Below are positions 19,430 to 28,500 of a stretch of 64,000 nucleotides of DNA, piece after piece. The position numbers and the translations under genes were made by a program. Position 1 is the stretch's first letter, and each line of letters begins with the position of its first letter. This stretch comes from Luteimonas deserti (GTDB lineage: Bacteria > Pseudomonadota > Gammaproteobacteria > Xanthomonadales > Xanthomonadaceae), in contig NZ_JACCJZ010000015.1 of NCBI RefSeq assembly GCF_013425765.1, positions 1-64,000 of the forward strand, read 5' to 3'. The notes under the pieces are model-generated. The model was not told where the DNA came from and ran no database searches. It saw only the letters and a program-made list of their open reading frames with translations.

Positions 19430-20929
19430 ATGTCCGTGATCGATCTCCTCGCACCGCTGCGTGCCCACGGCGGCCAGCGCCGCACCCACGGCCTGCCGGA
19501 CGACGTGCTGGAGCGGTTCGCGGCGCACCACCCCGACCTGCCCGACGCCGCACGCGCGGCCGCCGAGGCGCATGCCGCGCTGCACGACGATTTCGCCGAT
19601 CTGCTGGACCTGGACGAGGATGCACAGGCGCGCGCGGTGCAGGCGGGCTACGTCAACTTCTATGCGGCCGATGCCGTGAACCCCTATGTGGCACTGGCCG
19701 CGCGCGGTCCGTGGATCGTCACGCTCAAGGGCGCGGTGCTGCACGACTCGGGCGGCTACGGCATGCTCGGTTTCGGCCACACGCCGGCGCATGTGCTCGA
19801 GGCCATGGCCCGGCCGGTGCCGATGGCCAACATCATGACGCCGAGCCTGTCGCAGCTGAAGCTCGATCGCGCCCTGCGCCGCGAGATCGGCCACACCCGC
19901 GCGGACGGTTGCCCCTTCAGCCATTTCATGAGCCTCAATTCCGGTTCGGAATCGGTGGGCCTGGCAGCGCGCATCGCCGACATCAACACCCGCGTACAGA
20001 CCGATCCGGGCGGGCGTCATTCCGGCCGCGTGATCAAGCGTGTGGTGGTGAAGGGCAGCTTCCATGGCCGCACCGAGCGCCCGGCGCTCTATTCCGATTC
20101 GTCGCGCGCGGCGTACAAGAAGCATCTGGCGAGCTTCCGCGACGAGGACTCGCTGATCACCGTGCCGCCCTACGACGTGGATGCGTTGCGCCGGGTGTTC
20201 GCCGAAGCCGATACGAACGGCTGGTTCATCGAGGCCGTCTTCCTGGAACCGGTGATGGGCGAAGGCGATCCCGGCCGCGCGCTGCCACCCGCGTTCTATG
20301 CCGCCGCGCGCGAACTCACCCGCGCGCACGACAGCCTGCTGCTGGTCGATTCGATCCAGGCCGGCCTGCGTGCGCACGGGGTGCTGTCGGTCGTGGACTA
20401 TCCGGGCTTCGAGGGCCTGGAGGCCCCGGACATGGAGACCTACTCCAAGGCGCTCAATGCCGGCCAGTACCCGCTGTCGGTGCTCGCCGTGACCGAACGC
20501 GCCGCGCAGCTCTATCGCAGCGGCGTCTACGGCAACACGATGACCGCCAACCCGCGCGCGCTCGATGTCGCCTGCGCGGTGCTCGAGCAGCTCACGCCCC
20601 AGGTGCGCGCCAACATCCGCGATGCCGGCCGCAAGGCGGTCGCGCAGCTCGAAGCCCTCAGGACCGAGCTCGGCGGCCTGATCACCAAGGTGCAGGGCAC
20701 AGGCCTGCTGTTCTCCTGCGAGCTGGCGCCGCAGTTCAAGTGCTACGGCGCCGGGTCCACCGAGGAGTGGCTGCGCGAGCAGGGCCTGGGCGTGATCCAC
20801 GGGGGCGTCAACTCGCTGCGGTTCACGCCGCATTTCGCGATCCGCGACGACGAGATCGAGCTGATGGTGACGATGGTCGGCCGTGCGTTGCGCGAGGGCC
20901 CGCGCCAGAGCGAGCAGGCGGCCGCGTGA
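19430..20929 (+). CDS. Class-III PLP-dependent aminotransferase
   Basis: A 499-residue fold-type I aminotransferase of class III. Family features include GSESVGLAARIADI (cofactor phosphate contacts), VKGSFHGRTERPALYSDSS, LLVDSIQAGLRAHG (the conserved Asp/Gln segment) and YSKALNAGQYPLSV, with the probable cofactor lysine in SKA. The ATG at 19430 follows AAGGAG by 6 bases. Relatives act on ornithine, lysine, 4-aminobutyrate or other omega-amino substrates. The exact substrate cannot be assigned, but the divergent Lrp-type gene suggests amino-acid control. Confidence 0.85.
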   Translation: MSVIDLLAPLRAHGGQRRTHGLPDDVLERFAAHHPDLPDAARAAAEAHAALHDDFADLLDLDEDAQARAVQAGYVNFYAADAVNPYVALAARGPWIVTLKGAVLHDSGGYGMLGFGHTPAHVLEAMARPVPMANIMTPSLSQLKLDRALRREIGHTRADGCPFSHFMSLNSGSESVGLAARIADINTRVQTDPGGRHSGRVIKRVVVKGSFHGRTERPALYSDSSRAAYKKHLASFRDEDSLITVPPYDVDALRRVFAEADTNGWFIEAVFLEPVMGEGDPGRALPPAFYAAARELTRAHDSLLLVDSIQAGLRAHGVLSVVDYPGFEGLEAPDMETYSKALNAGQYPLSVLAVTERAAQLYRSGVYGNTMTANPRALDVACAVLEQLTPQVRANIRDAGRKAVAQLEALRTELGGLITKVQGTGLLFSCELAPQFKCYGAGSTEEWLREQGLGVIHGGVNSLRFTPHFAIRDDEIELMVTMVGRALREGPRQSEQAAA

Positions 20930-20964
20930 TACGCCCCGCGCGTTAAGCTGCGACGGTTCCACGG

Positions 20965-21654
20965 ATGGAATCGAACATGCAGCCCCGCCAGTCATCCACC
21001 GGTGCCGCCGGTCCCACGCGGCGCGGCCGCATCACCCGCAGCGTCGGCGACGAACGGGGTGCCCGCGTCATGGCCGCCGTGCTCACGGCGCTGGTGCTGG
21101 CCGCCCCGGTGATCCGGCTGTTCGATCCGACCCGCCCGGCGCCGGCCGCGGCGTCCACGCTCCAGGTGGTGATGCTCGCGCTGCCGGCGCCACCGTCGCC
21201 GCCTCCGCCCGTCGTGATGACTCCGTCCGTTCCGGTTCCGACTCTGCGCGCACGTCCGCGGTCACGTGCGCCGGACCGGATCGTCGCGCCGACCGGGAGT
21301 GCAGCGGACGCGCCGGCCGAAGCGCCGGAGTTCCCGGCACGGCCGCTCGACTACGGGTCACTGCTCGGCGCGGACACGTCACTGACCTTCGCCGAACGCC
21401 GGCCCGGGCAGCGCGACACCGTGCGTACGCCCTTCGACTCACCGCCCGGGCGGTTCCGCATGCGGCGGCAGGTCACGCCTGAAGATGTCCTGCGCGGTTT
21501 CGCCCGGCTCGTCGGTCTGTGGCCGCCCGGCTACACCGCCAGTCCCTGCCCGGCGCTGCGCAGGCTGGTCGAGACGACACCCGATGCGCCCTCGCCACGG
21601 GAACTGGCGCTGCTGCAGGACGCGGTGCTCGCGCGCGAGCGGTTCTGCCGCTGA
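20965..21654 (+). CDS. Proline-rich single-pass membrane protein of unknown function
   Basis: Not assigned to a family. The 229-residue product has a basic N-terminus, one membrane helix (about residues 36-52, VMAAVLTALVLAAPVIRLF), then a Pro-rich stretch (about 72-100) like the periplasm-spanning part of TonB. The C-terminal region has a small helical segment and two cysteines (about residues 192 and 228). No TonB C-terminal domain is present. The start could be at 20965 or the ATG four codons in. It starts 35 bases after the aminotransferase stop and may be cotranscribed. Codon use looks native. Confidence 0.6.
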   Translation: MESNMQPRQSSTGAAGPTRRGRITRSVGDERGARVMAAVLTALVLAAPVIRLFDPTRPAPAAASTLQVVMLALPAPPSPPPPVVMTPSVPVPTLRARPRSRAPDRIVAPTGSAADAPAEAPEFPARPLDYGSLLGADTSLTFAERRPGQRDTVRTPFDSPPGRFRMRRQVTPEDVLRGFARLVGLWPPGYTASPCPALRRLVETTPDAPSPRELALLQDAVLARERFCR

Positions 21655-21769
21655 GCGCGAGGTCGGCGTCGACCTCCGCGATGCGACCCGACCCGCATGG
21701 ACGGCGACGCTGTCGAAGCGCGGTCGGGGGACGCGACCCTCGAGGGGAAGCGGCCATCAGCCCGGCGGA

Positions 21770-23170
21770 TCACTCCCAGCAGCGATCCGCCCGGCCCTTG
21801 AGCGTCGCAGCACGCGCATTGCAGTCGCGCTCCGGAATCCGGCCTTCGGTGATCTCGTGCAGGGTTCGCGTGGCGGGCGTCTCCCCGCGGATCTCGAACG
21901 CATCGTAGAGCCGGCCGGTGGCCGTGCGGGACTCGTAACGCAGGCGGTCGCCGTCGATCCTGATCACCTGGAACAGCTGGGTGTCCTCGGCCGTGGGGTC
22001 CATGTCCGCGCGGGCCCGGGCGCCCAGGCGGTACTGCTTGGCGCCCACCACCGAGACCAGATACTGCGGTGTCGCGCGAGCGGCGTCCTCGCCGCCGCGG
22101 CGTCCGTACACGTGGTCGTGTCCCTGCAGCACCAGGTCCACACGGCGCCGCTCGAGCACAGGAAGCACGTGTTCGCGCAGCAGTGTGTTCTCGCGGTCCT
22201 GGCGCGGCGAATACATCGGCTGGTGGATCAGCGCGATCGACCAGGGATGGGGGTTGGCCGACAGCGTGCGGTCGAGCCAGGCGGCCTGGGCTTCGGCCGT
22301 GCCCAGGTCGAGCGCGGAGGTTCCGTCGAGCACCACGACCCGCACGCCCTGGTAGTCGAACCAGTAACTGGTGGAATCGGCGCCCGCCGCGCCGTTGGCG
22401 GGCAGCGCGAACGTCCGCTCCCAGTGCCTGCCGAGCACACGGCGCTCCTGCGGCGTGTCCTCGAACTCTTCCCAGTATTCGTGGTTGCCCGGCGCCGGCG
22501 CGTTGACCACCATCGTGGCCAGCGGCCCCACCGCATCGAACCACTCGCCCCACTCGTTGTCGTCCTCGCCGTCGCCGCCGCTGACCAGGTCGCCGGCGAA
22601 CAGCGCGAGCCGGGCGTCCGGCGCGTGGCGCTGGGCCTCGCGCATCACCCGCGTGGTGAGGCTGGCGTTCTTGTTCTGCGTGTCGCCGAAATAGAACAGG
22701 GTGAGCGGCGCATCGGCCGCCGCCGCGGTGCGCGTGTGCATCCACGGGCTCCAGGTGCCGCCGCCCTGCACCCGCCATGCATACAGGGTGTCGGGCTCCA
22801 GGCCGTCGATGTCGGCGCGGTGGAAATGCGCCTCGCCGTTCTCGGTCTCCAGCGTCGCGCTGCGGGCGACCACGCGGCGGCGCTCGCCCATGTCGGGTGA
22901 ATCCCCCGCGACCACGATCTCAAGCACCGGCGCCGCCACGTCGGTGGAGGTGCGCCAGGACACCCCGAAGCCACGGGCGGCGTCCTCGGCGGGCGTCGCG
23001 ATCACGCGATCGGGAAACACGGTGGCCGCGTAACGCATCACCCCGGCGGGCACCAGCGTGTTCGGCTCGACCGTGGTCTCGACGACGCGCTCGGCGAATG
23101 CGGGCGTCGCCAGCAGGCAGACGCCGAGCAGCAGAAGGCGCGGCAGGCGCGGGCGGCGGATCTGGATCAT
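21770..23170 (-). CDS. Secreted purple-acid-phosphatase-like metallophosphoesterase
   Basis: A 466-residue exported phosphoesterase with a signal peptide (residues 1-26, ending ATPAFA). The N-terminal third resembles the fibronectin-like domain of purple acid phosphatases (YAWRVQGGGTWSPW). All metal-site motifs of the calcineurin-like domain are present in order: FYFGDTQ, FAGDLVSGGDG, PGNHEYW, ALIHQPMY and LQGHDHVYG. It would release phosphate from organic esters in the periplasm or outside the cell. It is divergent from a TonB-dependent receptor, suggesting a joint role in scavenging a phosphorylated compound. Confidence 0.87.
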   Translation of the reverse strand: MIQIRRPRLPRLLLLGVCLLATPAFAERVVETTVEPNTLVPAGVMRYAATVFPDRVIATPAEDAARGFGVSWRTSTDVAAPVLEIVVAGDSPDMGERRRVVARSATLETENGEAHFHRADIDGLEPDTLYAWRVQGGGTWSPWMHTRTAAAADAPLTLFYFGDTQNKNASLTTRVMREAQRHAPDARLALFAGDLVSGGDGEDDNEWGEWFDAVGPLATMVVNAPAPGNHEYWEEFEDTPQERRVLGRHWERTFALPANGAAGADSTSYWFDYQGVRVVVLDGTSALDLGTAEAQAAWLDRTLSANPHPWSIALIHQPMYSPRQDRENTLLREHVLPVLERRRVDLVLQGHDHVYGRRGGEDAARATPQYLVSVVGAKQYRLGARARADMDPTAEDTQLFQVIRIDGDRLRYESRTATGRLYDAFEIRGETPATRTLHEITEGRIPERDCNARAATLKGRADRCWE

Positions 23171-23490
23171 GACACTCCTGACTTGTCGGGCTGCGCGGCA
23201 TGCGCTCGCCTATCGGGGCACGGATTGCGGTGACGCTGAACCGTCATCGCTCCAGCGCGAGAACGTCATGTTCGCGCGCCGAGATGACATCGGCATTGCA
23301 CCGCATCGGACTGACGCCACACGGTCGCATGCATTCAACACAACTGTCATCGAGCGGACGCAGACTCCGCCGCCGCAGGGGTAGCAACGCCCATCGATGC
23401 GCCGGAGAGCGCGACCCACGATCGAAGAGGACGGGCCCGTTGCGACGGCGCCGGTGCTCCCCCGCGCACATCCTTTTTGCCGGAGCCGTC
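23171..23490. other. Divergent regulatory region of phosphatase and receptor genes
   Basis: These 320 bases separate the two divergent start codons and contain no recognised gene. Three CTGTCAT-like heptamers occur on the plus strand: CCGTCAT at 23241, ACGTCAT at 23263 (exactly 22 bases apart, two Pho-repeat periods) and a perfect CTGTCAT at 23344. None has a proper partner 11 bases away, so this is at best a degenerate Pho-type control region. Confidence 0.4.
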
Positions 23491-26301
23491 ATGTCACCCA
23501 ATCGCACCGCCATCGCCACTGCGATCGCCGCCACCCTTGCTCTTGCCTGGACCGCGCCCGCCACGGCGCAGTCCACCTCCAGCGGGACCATGGCCGCGAT
23601 GGCCAATACGATCGTCGGCAAGGTCAGCGAGGCCTCGCGCGGCGTCTCGCTCGAAGGCGCGATCGTGACCGTCGGTGGACGCCAGGTCAGCACCGATCGC
23701 GAAGGCTTCTTCCGCGTCACCGGGCTGGCCCCGGGCCGCTACGCGCTGCAGGTGGACTACCTGGGGTATGTGCGCCACGAATCCGAGGTGGAGCTGGGCG
23801 ACAGCCGCGGCGCTCAGGTCGACGTGACCCTGCGCAGTACCGTCGCCGCGACGGAGGTCGGCGTGGTCGAGGTACGGGCCAGCCGCGACGCGCAGGCGAT
23901 GGCGCTCAACCAGCAGCGCGCGTCGACGAACTACGTCAACGTCGTCTCGGCCGATCTTCTCGGCCAGTTCCCCGACAACAACATCGCCGAGTCCACGCAG
24001 CGCATTCCCGGCGTGTCGATCGAGCGCGACCAGGGCGAAGGCCGCTACGTCACCGTGCGCGGCGCGCCCAAGGAATTCACCACCGTCTCCATCGACGGCG
24101 TGCAGCTGGCCAATCCCGATGCCGCCAGCCGCGGCGTCGAACTCGACACCATTCCGTCCGACGTGATCGCCGCGCTCGAGGTCACCAAGGCGCTCACGCC
24201 TGACATGGACGGCGACGCGATCGCCGGCAACATCAACATCCGCACCCAGAGCGCGCTCGACCGCGAGGGGCTGACCCTGCGTGCATCGCTGGCAGGCGGC
24301 AAGTACCAGCTCGGCGACGGCGAGAACCAGCGCTACAACGCCACCGTCGGCAACCGCTTCGGCGCCGAGCAGAACATCGGCGTGCTGGTCTCGGGGTCGA
24401 TCAGCCGGCAGGGCCGCTTCACCGACAACGTCGAGACGCTCTACCAGGCGGGCGGCGGCGGCTTCCGCCCGACCGAGGTGCAGATCAAGGACTACGAGGG
24501 GCTGCGCACGCGCAAGGGCCTCACCGGCCGCTTCGACTACCGCATCAATCCCGACCACCTGCTGACGTTCGTGGCGTCGGACTCGAACTTCGAGGACCGC
24601 GAGTTCCGCGACAACCTGATCATCGCCCTGGACAACTTCGCCGCCGGCTCGGGCGAGACCAACGGCCAGGCCCGTGCGACGTTCGACAAGGAACTGCGCG
24701 AGCGCACCTACGACAAGACCATCCGCACCTACAACCTCAGCGGCGAACACTTCCTCGGCGACGCGTGGAAGCTGGACTGGCAGGCATCGCGCAGCGAGGC
24801 CACCAAGACCACCAGTCCGCGCATGCAGTACATCTTCCGCTCGGGCGTGCGCCCGCAGATGCGCTACGACTACAGCAATCCCGATTTCCCGGTATGGACC
24901 ATCCTCGGACGCCCCGACGCTCCCGCGACCGGCGTGAACGTGCCGGAAAGCTGGTTCGCGTTCCGCCGTCTCAACGACCGCTACGAATACGGCGAGGAAG
25001 ACGAGAACGCGCTGCGCGTGGATCTGGGCCGCAGCCAGACCTTCCTCGGCGACAGCGGCGATATCCGCTTCGGCGTACGCACGCGCCAGCGCGACAAGAT
25101 GTTCGACGACGAGCGCAACCGGAACGGCAGCGCGGCCGACTTCGCCGCGCTCGGCATCACCATGTCGGACATGCTCTGCGACAGCGTCTCCAACAACTTC
25201 GATTACTTCCTCACCGGTCGCCGCTTCTGCCGCGACATCTTCGACCGTTACGCCGGGCAGCTGATCGCGAGCCCCAACCACGTGCGCCTGATTCCCGACT
25301 CGCTGACCGGCGATTACCGCGCATCCGAGGACGTGCAGGCCGGCTACGTGCGGCTCGACGCCAACTGGAACCGCCTGACCATGATCACCGGCCTGCGCTA
25401 CGAGCGCACCGAGACCGAAGGCAGCGCGATCCAGTTCGATTCCGTGACCCGTGCGGTCACCCCGCAGACCGCGCGGCGACGCTACGACAACGTCCTCCCC
25501 AGCGTGCATCTGCGCTACGAGTTCTCGCCCGACACCGTGCTGCGCGGCTCGGTCTCCTCGGCGCTGAACCGGCCGGATTTCATCCAGGTCGCCCCGTACC
25601 GCGTGATCAACGAGCCGGACGGCACCATCGTGCCCATCAACGAGGGCAACCCGCTGGTGCGCGAGGCCTTCGCGTGGAACGCGGACCTGTCGTTCGAGCA
25701 CTACCTGCGCCCGCTGGGCCTGCTGTCGGCGGCGGTGTTCTACAAGCGCATCGACGATCCCCTGTTCGTGGCCTCGCGCGACGAGGCGGCAGGCGCGCAG
25801 ACCCTGCGCATCACGCGCGCCGAAAACGGCGAGCGCGGCCGCATCCACGGTGCCGAACTGACCTGGCAGCAGACCTTCGACATGCTGCCCGGCGCCCTCG
25901 ACGGTCTGGGCATCTATGCCAACTACACCTATGCAAAATCGCGCGCCGAGCTGCCCTTCGGCCTGGGCCAGACCGAGCTGCCCGGCACCTCGCGCACCAA
26001 CTACAACCTGGCGCTGACCTACGAGAAGTACGGCCTCAACACGCGGCTGGCCTACAACTACCGCTCGAAGTTCATCCAGACCTTCGACATCAGCGAGCCC
26101 GAGCTCAACGTGTACTGGGACGAGCGCGCGAGCCTGGATTTCTCGGCCAGCTATGCGCTGGGGCTGGGCTGGAGCGTGTTCGGTGAGGTCAACAACATCC
26201 GGGACACCCGGCAGATCCGCTTCCAGGGCCAGCGCAACCGCGTGCTGGAGATGGAAGGCTTCGGCCGCTCGTGGCTGGCGGGCGTGCGCTACCAGTTCTG
26301 A
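23491..26301 (+). CDS. TonB-dependent outer-membrane receptor
   Basis: A 936-residue receptor with a signal peptide (about residues 1-27, ending ATAQ). A carboxypeptidase-regulatory-like domain follows (about 35-115, VGKVSEASRGVSLEGAIVTV). The plug domain (about 140-270) carries RIPGVSIERDQGEGRYVTVRG, and a 22-strand barrel ends in the typical aromatic YQF. The type matches the large receptor family of xanthomonads and caulobacters that imports carbohydrates and other organics. The substrate is unknown; the divergent secreted phosphatase points to a phosphorylated compound or its dephosphorylated product. The ATG at 23491 begins a clean signal peptide. Confidence 0.9.
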   Translation: MSPNRTAIATAIAATLALAWTAPATAQSTSSGTMAAMANTIVGKVSEASRGVSLEGAIVTVGGRQVSTDREGFFRVTGLAPGRYALQVDYLGYVRHESEVELGDSRGAQVDVTLRSTVAATEVGVVEVRASRDAQAMALNQQRASTNYVNVVSADLLGQFPDNNIAESTQRIPGVSIERDQGEGRYVTVRGAPKEFTTVSIDGVQLANPDAASRGVELDTIPSDVIAALEVTKALTPDMDGDAIAGNINIRTQSALDREGLTLRASLAGGKYQLGDGENQRYNATVGNRFGAEQNIGVLVSGSISRQGRFTDNVETLYQAGGGGFRPTEVQIKDYEGLRTRKGLTGRFDYRINPDHLLTFVASDSNFEDREFRDNLIIALDNFAAGSGETNGQARATFDKELRERTYDKTIRTYNLSGEHFLGDAWKLDWQASRSEATKTTSPRMQYIFRSGVRPQMRYDYSNPDFPVWTILGRPDAPATGVNVPESWFAFRRLNDRYEYGEEDENALRVDLGRSQTFLGDSGDIRFGVRTRQRDKMFDDERNRNGSAADFAALGITMSDMLCDSVSNNFDYFLTGRRFCRDIFDRYAGQLIASPNHVRLIPDSLTGDYRASEDVQAGYVRLDANWNRLTMITGLRYERTETEGSAIQFDSVTRAVTPQTARRRYDNVLPSVHLRYEFSPDTVLRGSVSSALNRPDFIQVAPYRVINEPDGTIVPINEGNPLVREAFAWNADLSFEHYLRPLGLLSAAVFYKRIDDPLFVASRDEAAGAQTLRITRAENGERGRIHGAELTWQQTFDMLPGALDGLGIYANYTYAKSRAELPFGLGQTELPGTSRTNYNLALTYEKYGLNTRLAYNYRSKFIQTFDISEPELNVYWDERASLDFSASYALGLGWSVFGEVNNIRDTRQIRFQGQRNRVLEMEGFGRSWLAGVRYQF

Positions 26302-26322
26302 GCCTGCCCGGGCCGTGGACAC

Positions 26323-26354
26323 GGAAGGCCGGCCCCTGCCGGCCTTCCGCGTTT
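26323..26354 (+). terminator. Terminator-like hairpin after the receptor gene
   Basis: A perfect 11-base stem, GGAAGGCCGGC and GCCGGCCTTCC, closes a CCCT loop 21 bases after the receptor stop. The tail (GCGTTTCC) is only weakly T-rich. Confidence 0.65.
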
Positions 26355-26454
26355 CCGGCGCGCGGATCGACGCGGCCGGAGTTTGTTCGCCAAGGACGGG
26401 CGGCCCTGGCGGCGGTGAAATATCCTAGGCGCGTTATCCGCCGCAGGTCCGCCC

Positions 26455-27087
26455 ATGAAGATCATCGAAGTCCGCCACCCGCTGGTGCAGCACAAGCTCG
26501 GCCTGATGCGCCGTGCCGACAACAGCACCAAGACATTCCGCGAGCTGTCGGCGGAAGTCGCCACGCTGCTCACCTACGAGGCGACGGCGGATCTGGAGAC
26601 CGAGGAGGCCACGGTCGCGGGCTGGGCGGGCGAGGTGCACGTGCGCCGGATCAAGGGCCGCAAGATCACCCTGGTGCCGATCCTCCGTGCCGGAATCGGC
26701 ATGCTGCCGGGCGTGCTCGAGCTGATTCCCGCGGCCAAGGTCAGCGTGGTCGGCATCAGGCGCGACGAGGCGTCGCTGGAAGCGGTGCCCTATTACGAGA
26801 ATCTGGTCGGCGACATGGCCGACCGCACCGCCCTGATCCTCGACCCGATGCTGGCGACCGGCGGCACGCTGATCGCGACCGTGTCGATGCTCAAGGCTGC
26901 CGGCGCGAGCCGGATCAAGGGGCTCTTCCTCGTCGCTGCGCCGGAGGGCCTGCGCGCACTCGAGGCGGTGCATGCCGACGTCGAGGTCTATACCGCGTCG
27001 ATCGACGAGCGCCTCAACGAGAAAGGCTACATCCTGCCCGGCCTGGGCGATGCAGGCGACAAGATCTTCGGCACGCGGGTGGATTGA
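26455..27087 (+). CDS. upp: Uracil phosphoribosyltransferase
   Basis: A 210-residue pyrimidine-salvage enzyme that joins uracil to phosphoribosyl pyrophosphate to form UMP. The PRPP-binding loop DPMLATGGT is at residues 130-138, and the start [19 protein letters not shown] is highly conserved. The C-terminal uracil-binding region [16 protein letters not shown] is intact. Length is typical. It stands alone between convergent and divergent neighbours. Confidence 0.97.
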   Translation: MKIIEVRHPLVQHKLGLMRRADNSTKTFRELSAEVATLLTYEATADLETEEATVAGWAGEVHVRRIKGRKITLVPILRAGIGMLPGVLELIPAAKVSVVGIRRDEASLEAVPYYENLVGDMADRTALILDPMLATGGTLIATVSMLKAAGASRIKGLFLVAAPEGLRALEAVHADVEVYTASIDERLNEKGYILPGLGDAGDKIFGTRVD

Positions 27088-27153
27088 ACTGCCAGTCCTG
27101 GCGCGGATCGCCAGGCTCGGCACCGCGAGCGGGCCTGCCGGCAGACGCTCGCT

Positions 27154-27561
27154 TCAGGGCACGAGGATCGCGCCTGCGACGAAGCGCCACATTCCGACGC
27201 CCGCCATCGCCGCCAGCGTCAGGAAGGTCAGCAGTGCGCCACTGAATCGTCCGAACGAATAGCCGGCGGACCCGCCGAGGCCGATCGCGTGCAGCACGCG
27301 CGCGAGCAGCAGGGCGACGCCGAAGACCCACAGCAGGCGCGTCGACACCGCTGCGAGCTCGAGCAGCGCGAGCATCACCAGGGCCAGCGGGACGTACTCG
27401 CCGAAGTTGCCGTGCACGCGAACCTTGCGCACCAGCACGGCGTCGCCCCCTGTACCGACCCCTACCTTGTGCGCGCGCCGGTGCACTACGACCCGCGTCG
27501 TCAACACCAGGTAGAGCAGGACATGCAGCGACGCGATCAGCAGGGAAATGCGCGGGGTCAT
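27154..27561 (-). CDS. MAPEG-family membrane protein
   Basis: A 135-residue protein with four hydrophobic helices and the MAPEG pattern (PF01124): [22 protein letters not shown] in the second helix, where the conserved Glu/Asn pair lies. Eukaryotic relatives are glutathione-dependent enzymes; bacterial members are mostly uncharacterised. Its ATG overlaps the stop of the upstream metallo-beta-lactamase-fold gene by four bases (ATGA), so the two are translationally coupled. Confidence 0.85.
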   Translation of the reverse strand: MTPRISLLIASLHVLLYLVLTTRVVVHRRAHKVGVGTGGDAVLVRKVRVHGNFGEYVPLALVMLALLELAAVSTRLLWVFGVALLLARVLHAIGLGGSAGYSFGRFSGALLTFLTLAAMAGVGMWRFVAGAILVP

Positions 27562-28457
27562 CCGAGTGCTCCATCGATGGGACGTGCCGACAGCGCGGCG
27601 GTGTGGTGGTGGGCGACGAACCGGCCCGAATCGTCCCGCACGACCTGGACCAGCGCGGCGCCCGGATCGTGGGTCAGGAACAGGCGCACGCCGCGCGCGG
27701 CCATGTCGCCCAGGAAGGCCTGCTTCTCGTCGATGATCAACTCGGGAAAACGGTCGTAACCCATCGTGATCGGCACGTGGATCCAGGGCAGCCCCGGCAC
27801 CAGGTCGGCGCAGAACACCACCCCGCCGTGGGCCTCGCCATCCCGGATATCCGGTCCGCGCAGCTCGGCCAGCATCATGCCCGGCGTGTGGCCATCGCTG
27901 CGATGGAAGCGCACCGCATCACCCAGCACGTCGGAGTGCGTTCCCTCGAACAGGGCGAGCCGGCCGCTGGCCTGAAGCAGGCCGGGAAGTTCGGGAATGA
28001 AGCTGGCACGGTCGCGCGGATGCGGGTGGATGGCCCGCTCCCAGTGCGCGCGACCGACGACGTAGGTCGCGTTGGGGAACAGCAGCTCCGGCGCGGCGCC
28101 CTCGCGCCAGGGCGCGAGCAGGCCGCCGGCGTGGTCGAAATGCAGATGGCTGAGCACGACGACGTCGATGTCGGTGTGGTCGAATCCGGCGGCACGCAGC
28201 GAGTCCAGCAGCACGTGACGCTCTTCCTGCACGCCGAAGCGCGCGCGCATGGCCGGGTCGAAGAACGCGCCGATCCCGGTCTCGAACAGCACCGTCCTGC
28301 CGTCGAGCGGGGCCGCCAGCAGCCCGCGCGTTGCGAGGGGAATCCGGTTGAGCTCGTCGGGCCGGGCCCACTTCGTCCACATCGCGCGCGGCGCATTGCC
28401 GAACATCGAGCCGCCGTCGAGCTTCTGCGAGTTGCCCTCGATCGACCACAGTTCCAT
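27558..28457 (-). CDS. Metallo-beta-lactamase-fold hydrolase
   Basis: A 299-residue hydrolase with the complete zinc motif [13 protein letters not shown], the later SDGHTPGMM histidine and [10 protein letters not shown], matching the MBL superfamily layout. No signal peptide is seen. The subgroup could include lactonases and thioesterases; no substrate can be assigned. It is coupled by an ATGA overlap to the downstream MAPEG gene, and the glutamyltransferase gene lies just upstream on the same strand. A glutathione-related context is possible but inferred only from neighbours. Confidence 0.85.
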   Translation of the reverse strand: MELWSIEGNSQKLDGGSMFGNAPRAMWTKWARPDELNRIPLATRGLLAAPLDGRTVLFETGIGAFFDPAMRARFGVQEERHVLLDSLRAAGFDHTDIDVVVLSHLHFDHAGGLLAPWREGAAPELLFPNATYVVGRAHWERAIHPHPRDRASFIPELPGLLQASGRLALFEGTHSDVLGDAVRFHRSDGHTPGMMLAELRGPDIRDGEAHGGVVFCADLVPGLPWIHVPITMGYDRFPELIIDEKQAFLGDMAARGVRLFLTHDPGAALVQVVRDDSGRFVAHHHTAALSARPIDGALG

Positions 28458-28500
28458 CGCGTTCTCCCGTGTCCAGGCGGCCGCCGGTGCAGGCCGCGCC

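Noticed and set aside
23171..23490. A proper Pho box between the phosphatase and receptor genes
   Set aside because: Individual CTGTCAT-like heptamers occur, but none has a matching partner at 11 bases. Kept only as a weak hint.
23494..26322. A 942-codon minus-strand frame opposite the TonB-dependent receptor
   Set aside because: It is a mirror frame of a strongly recognisable receptor, with low-complexity composition.
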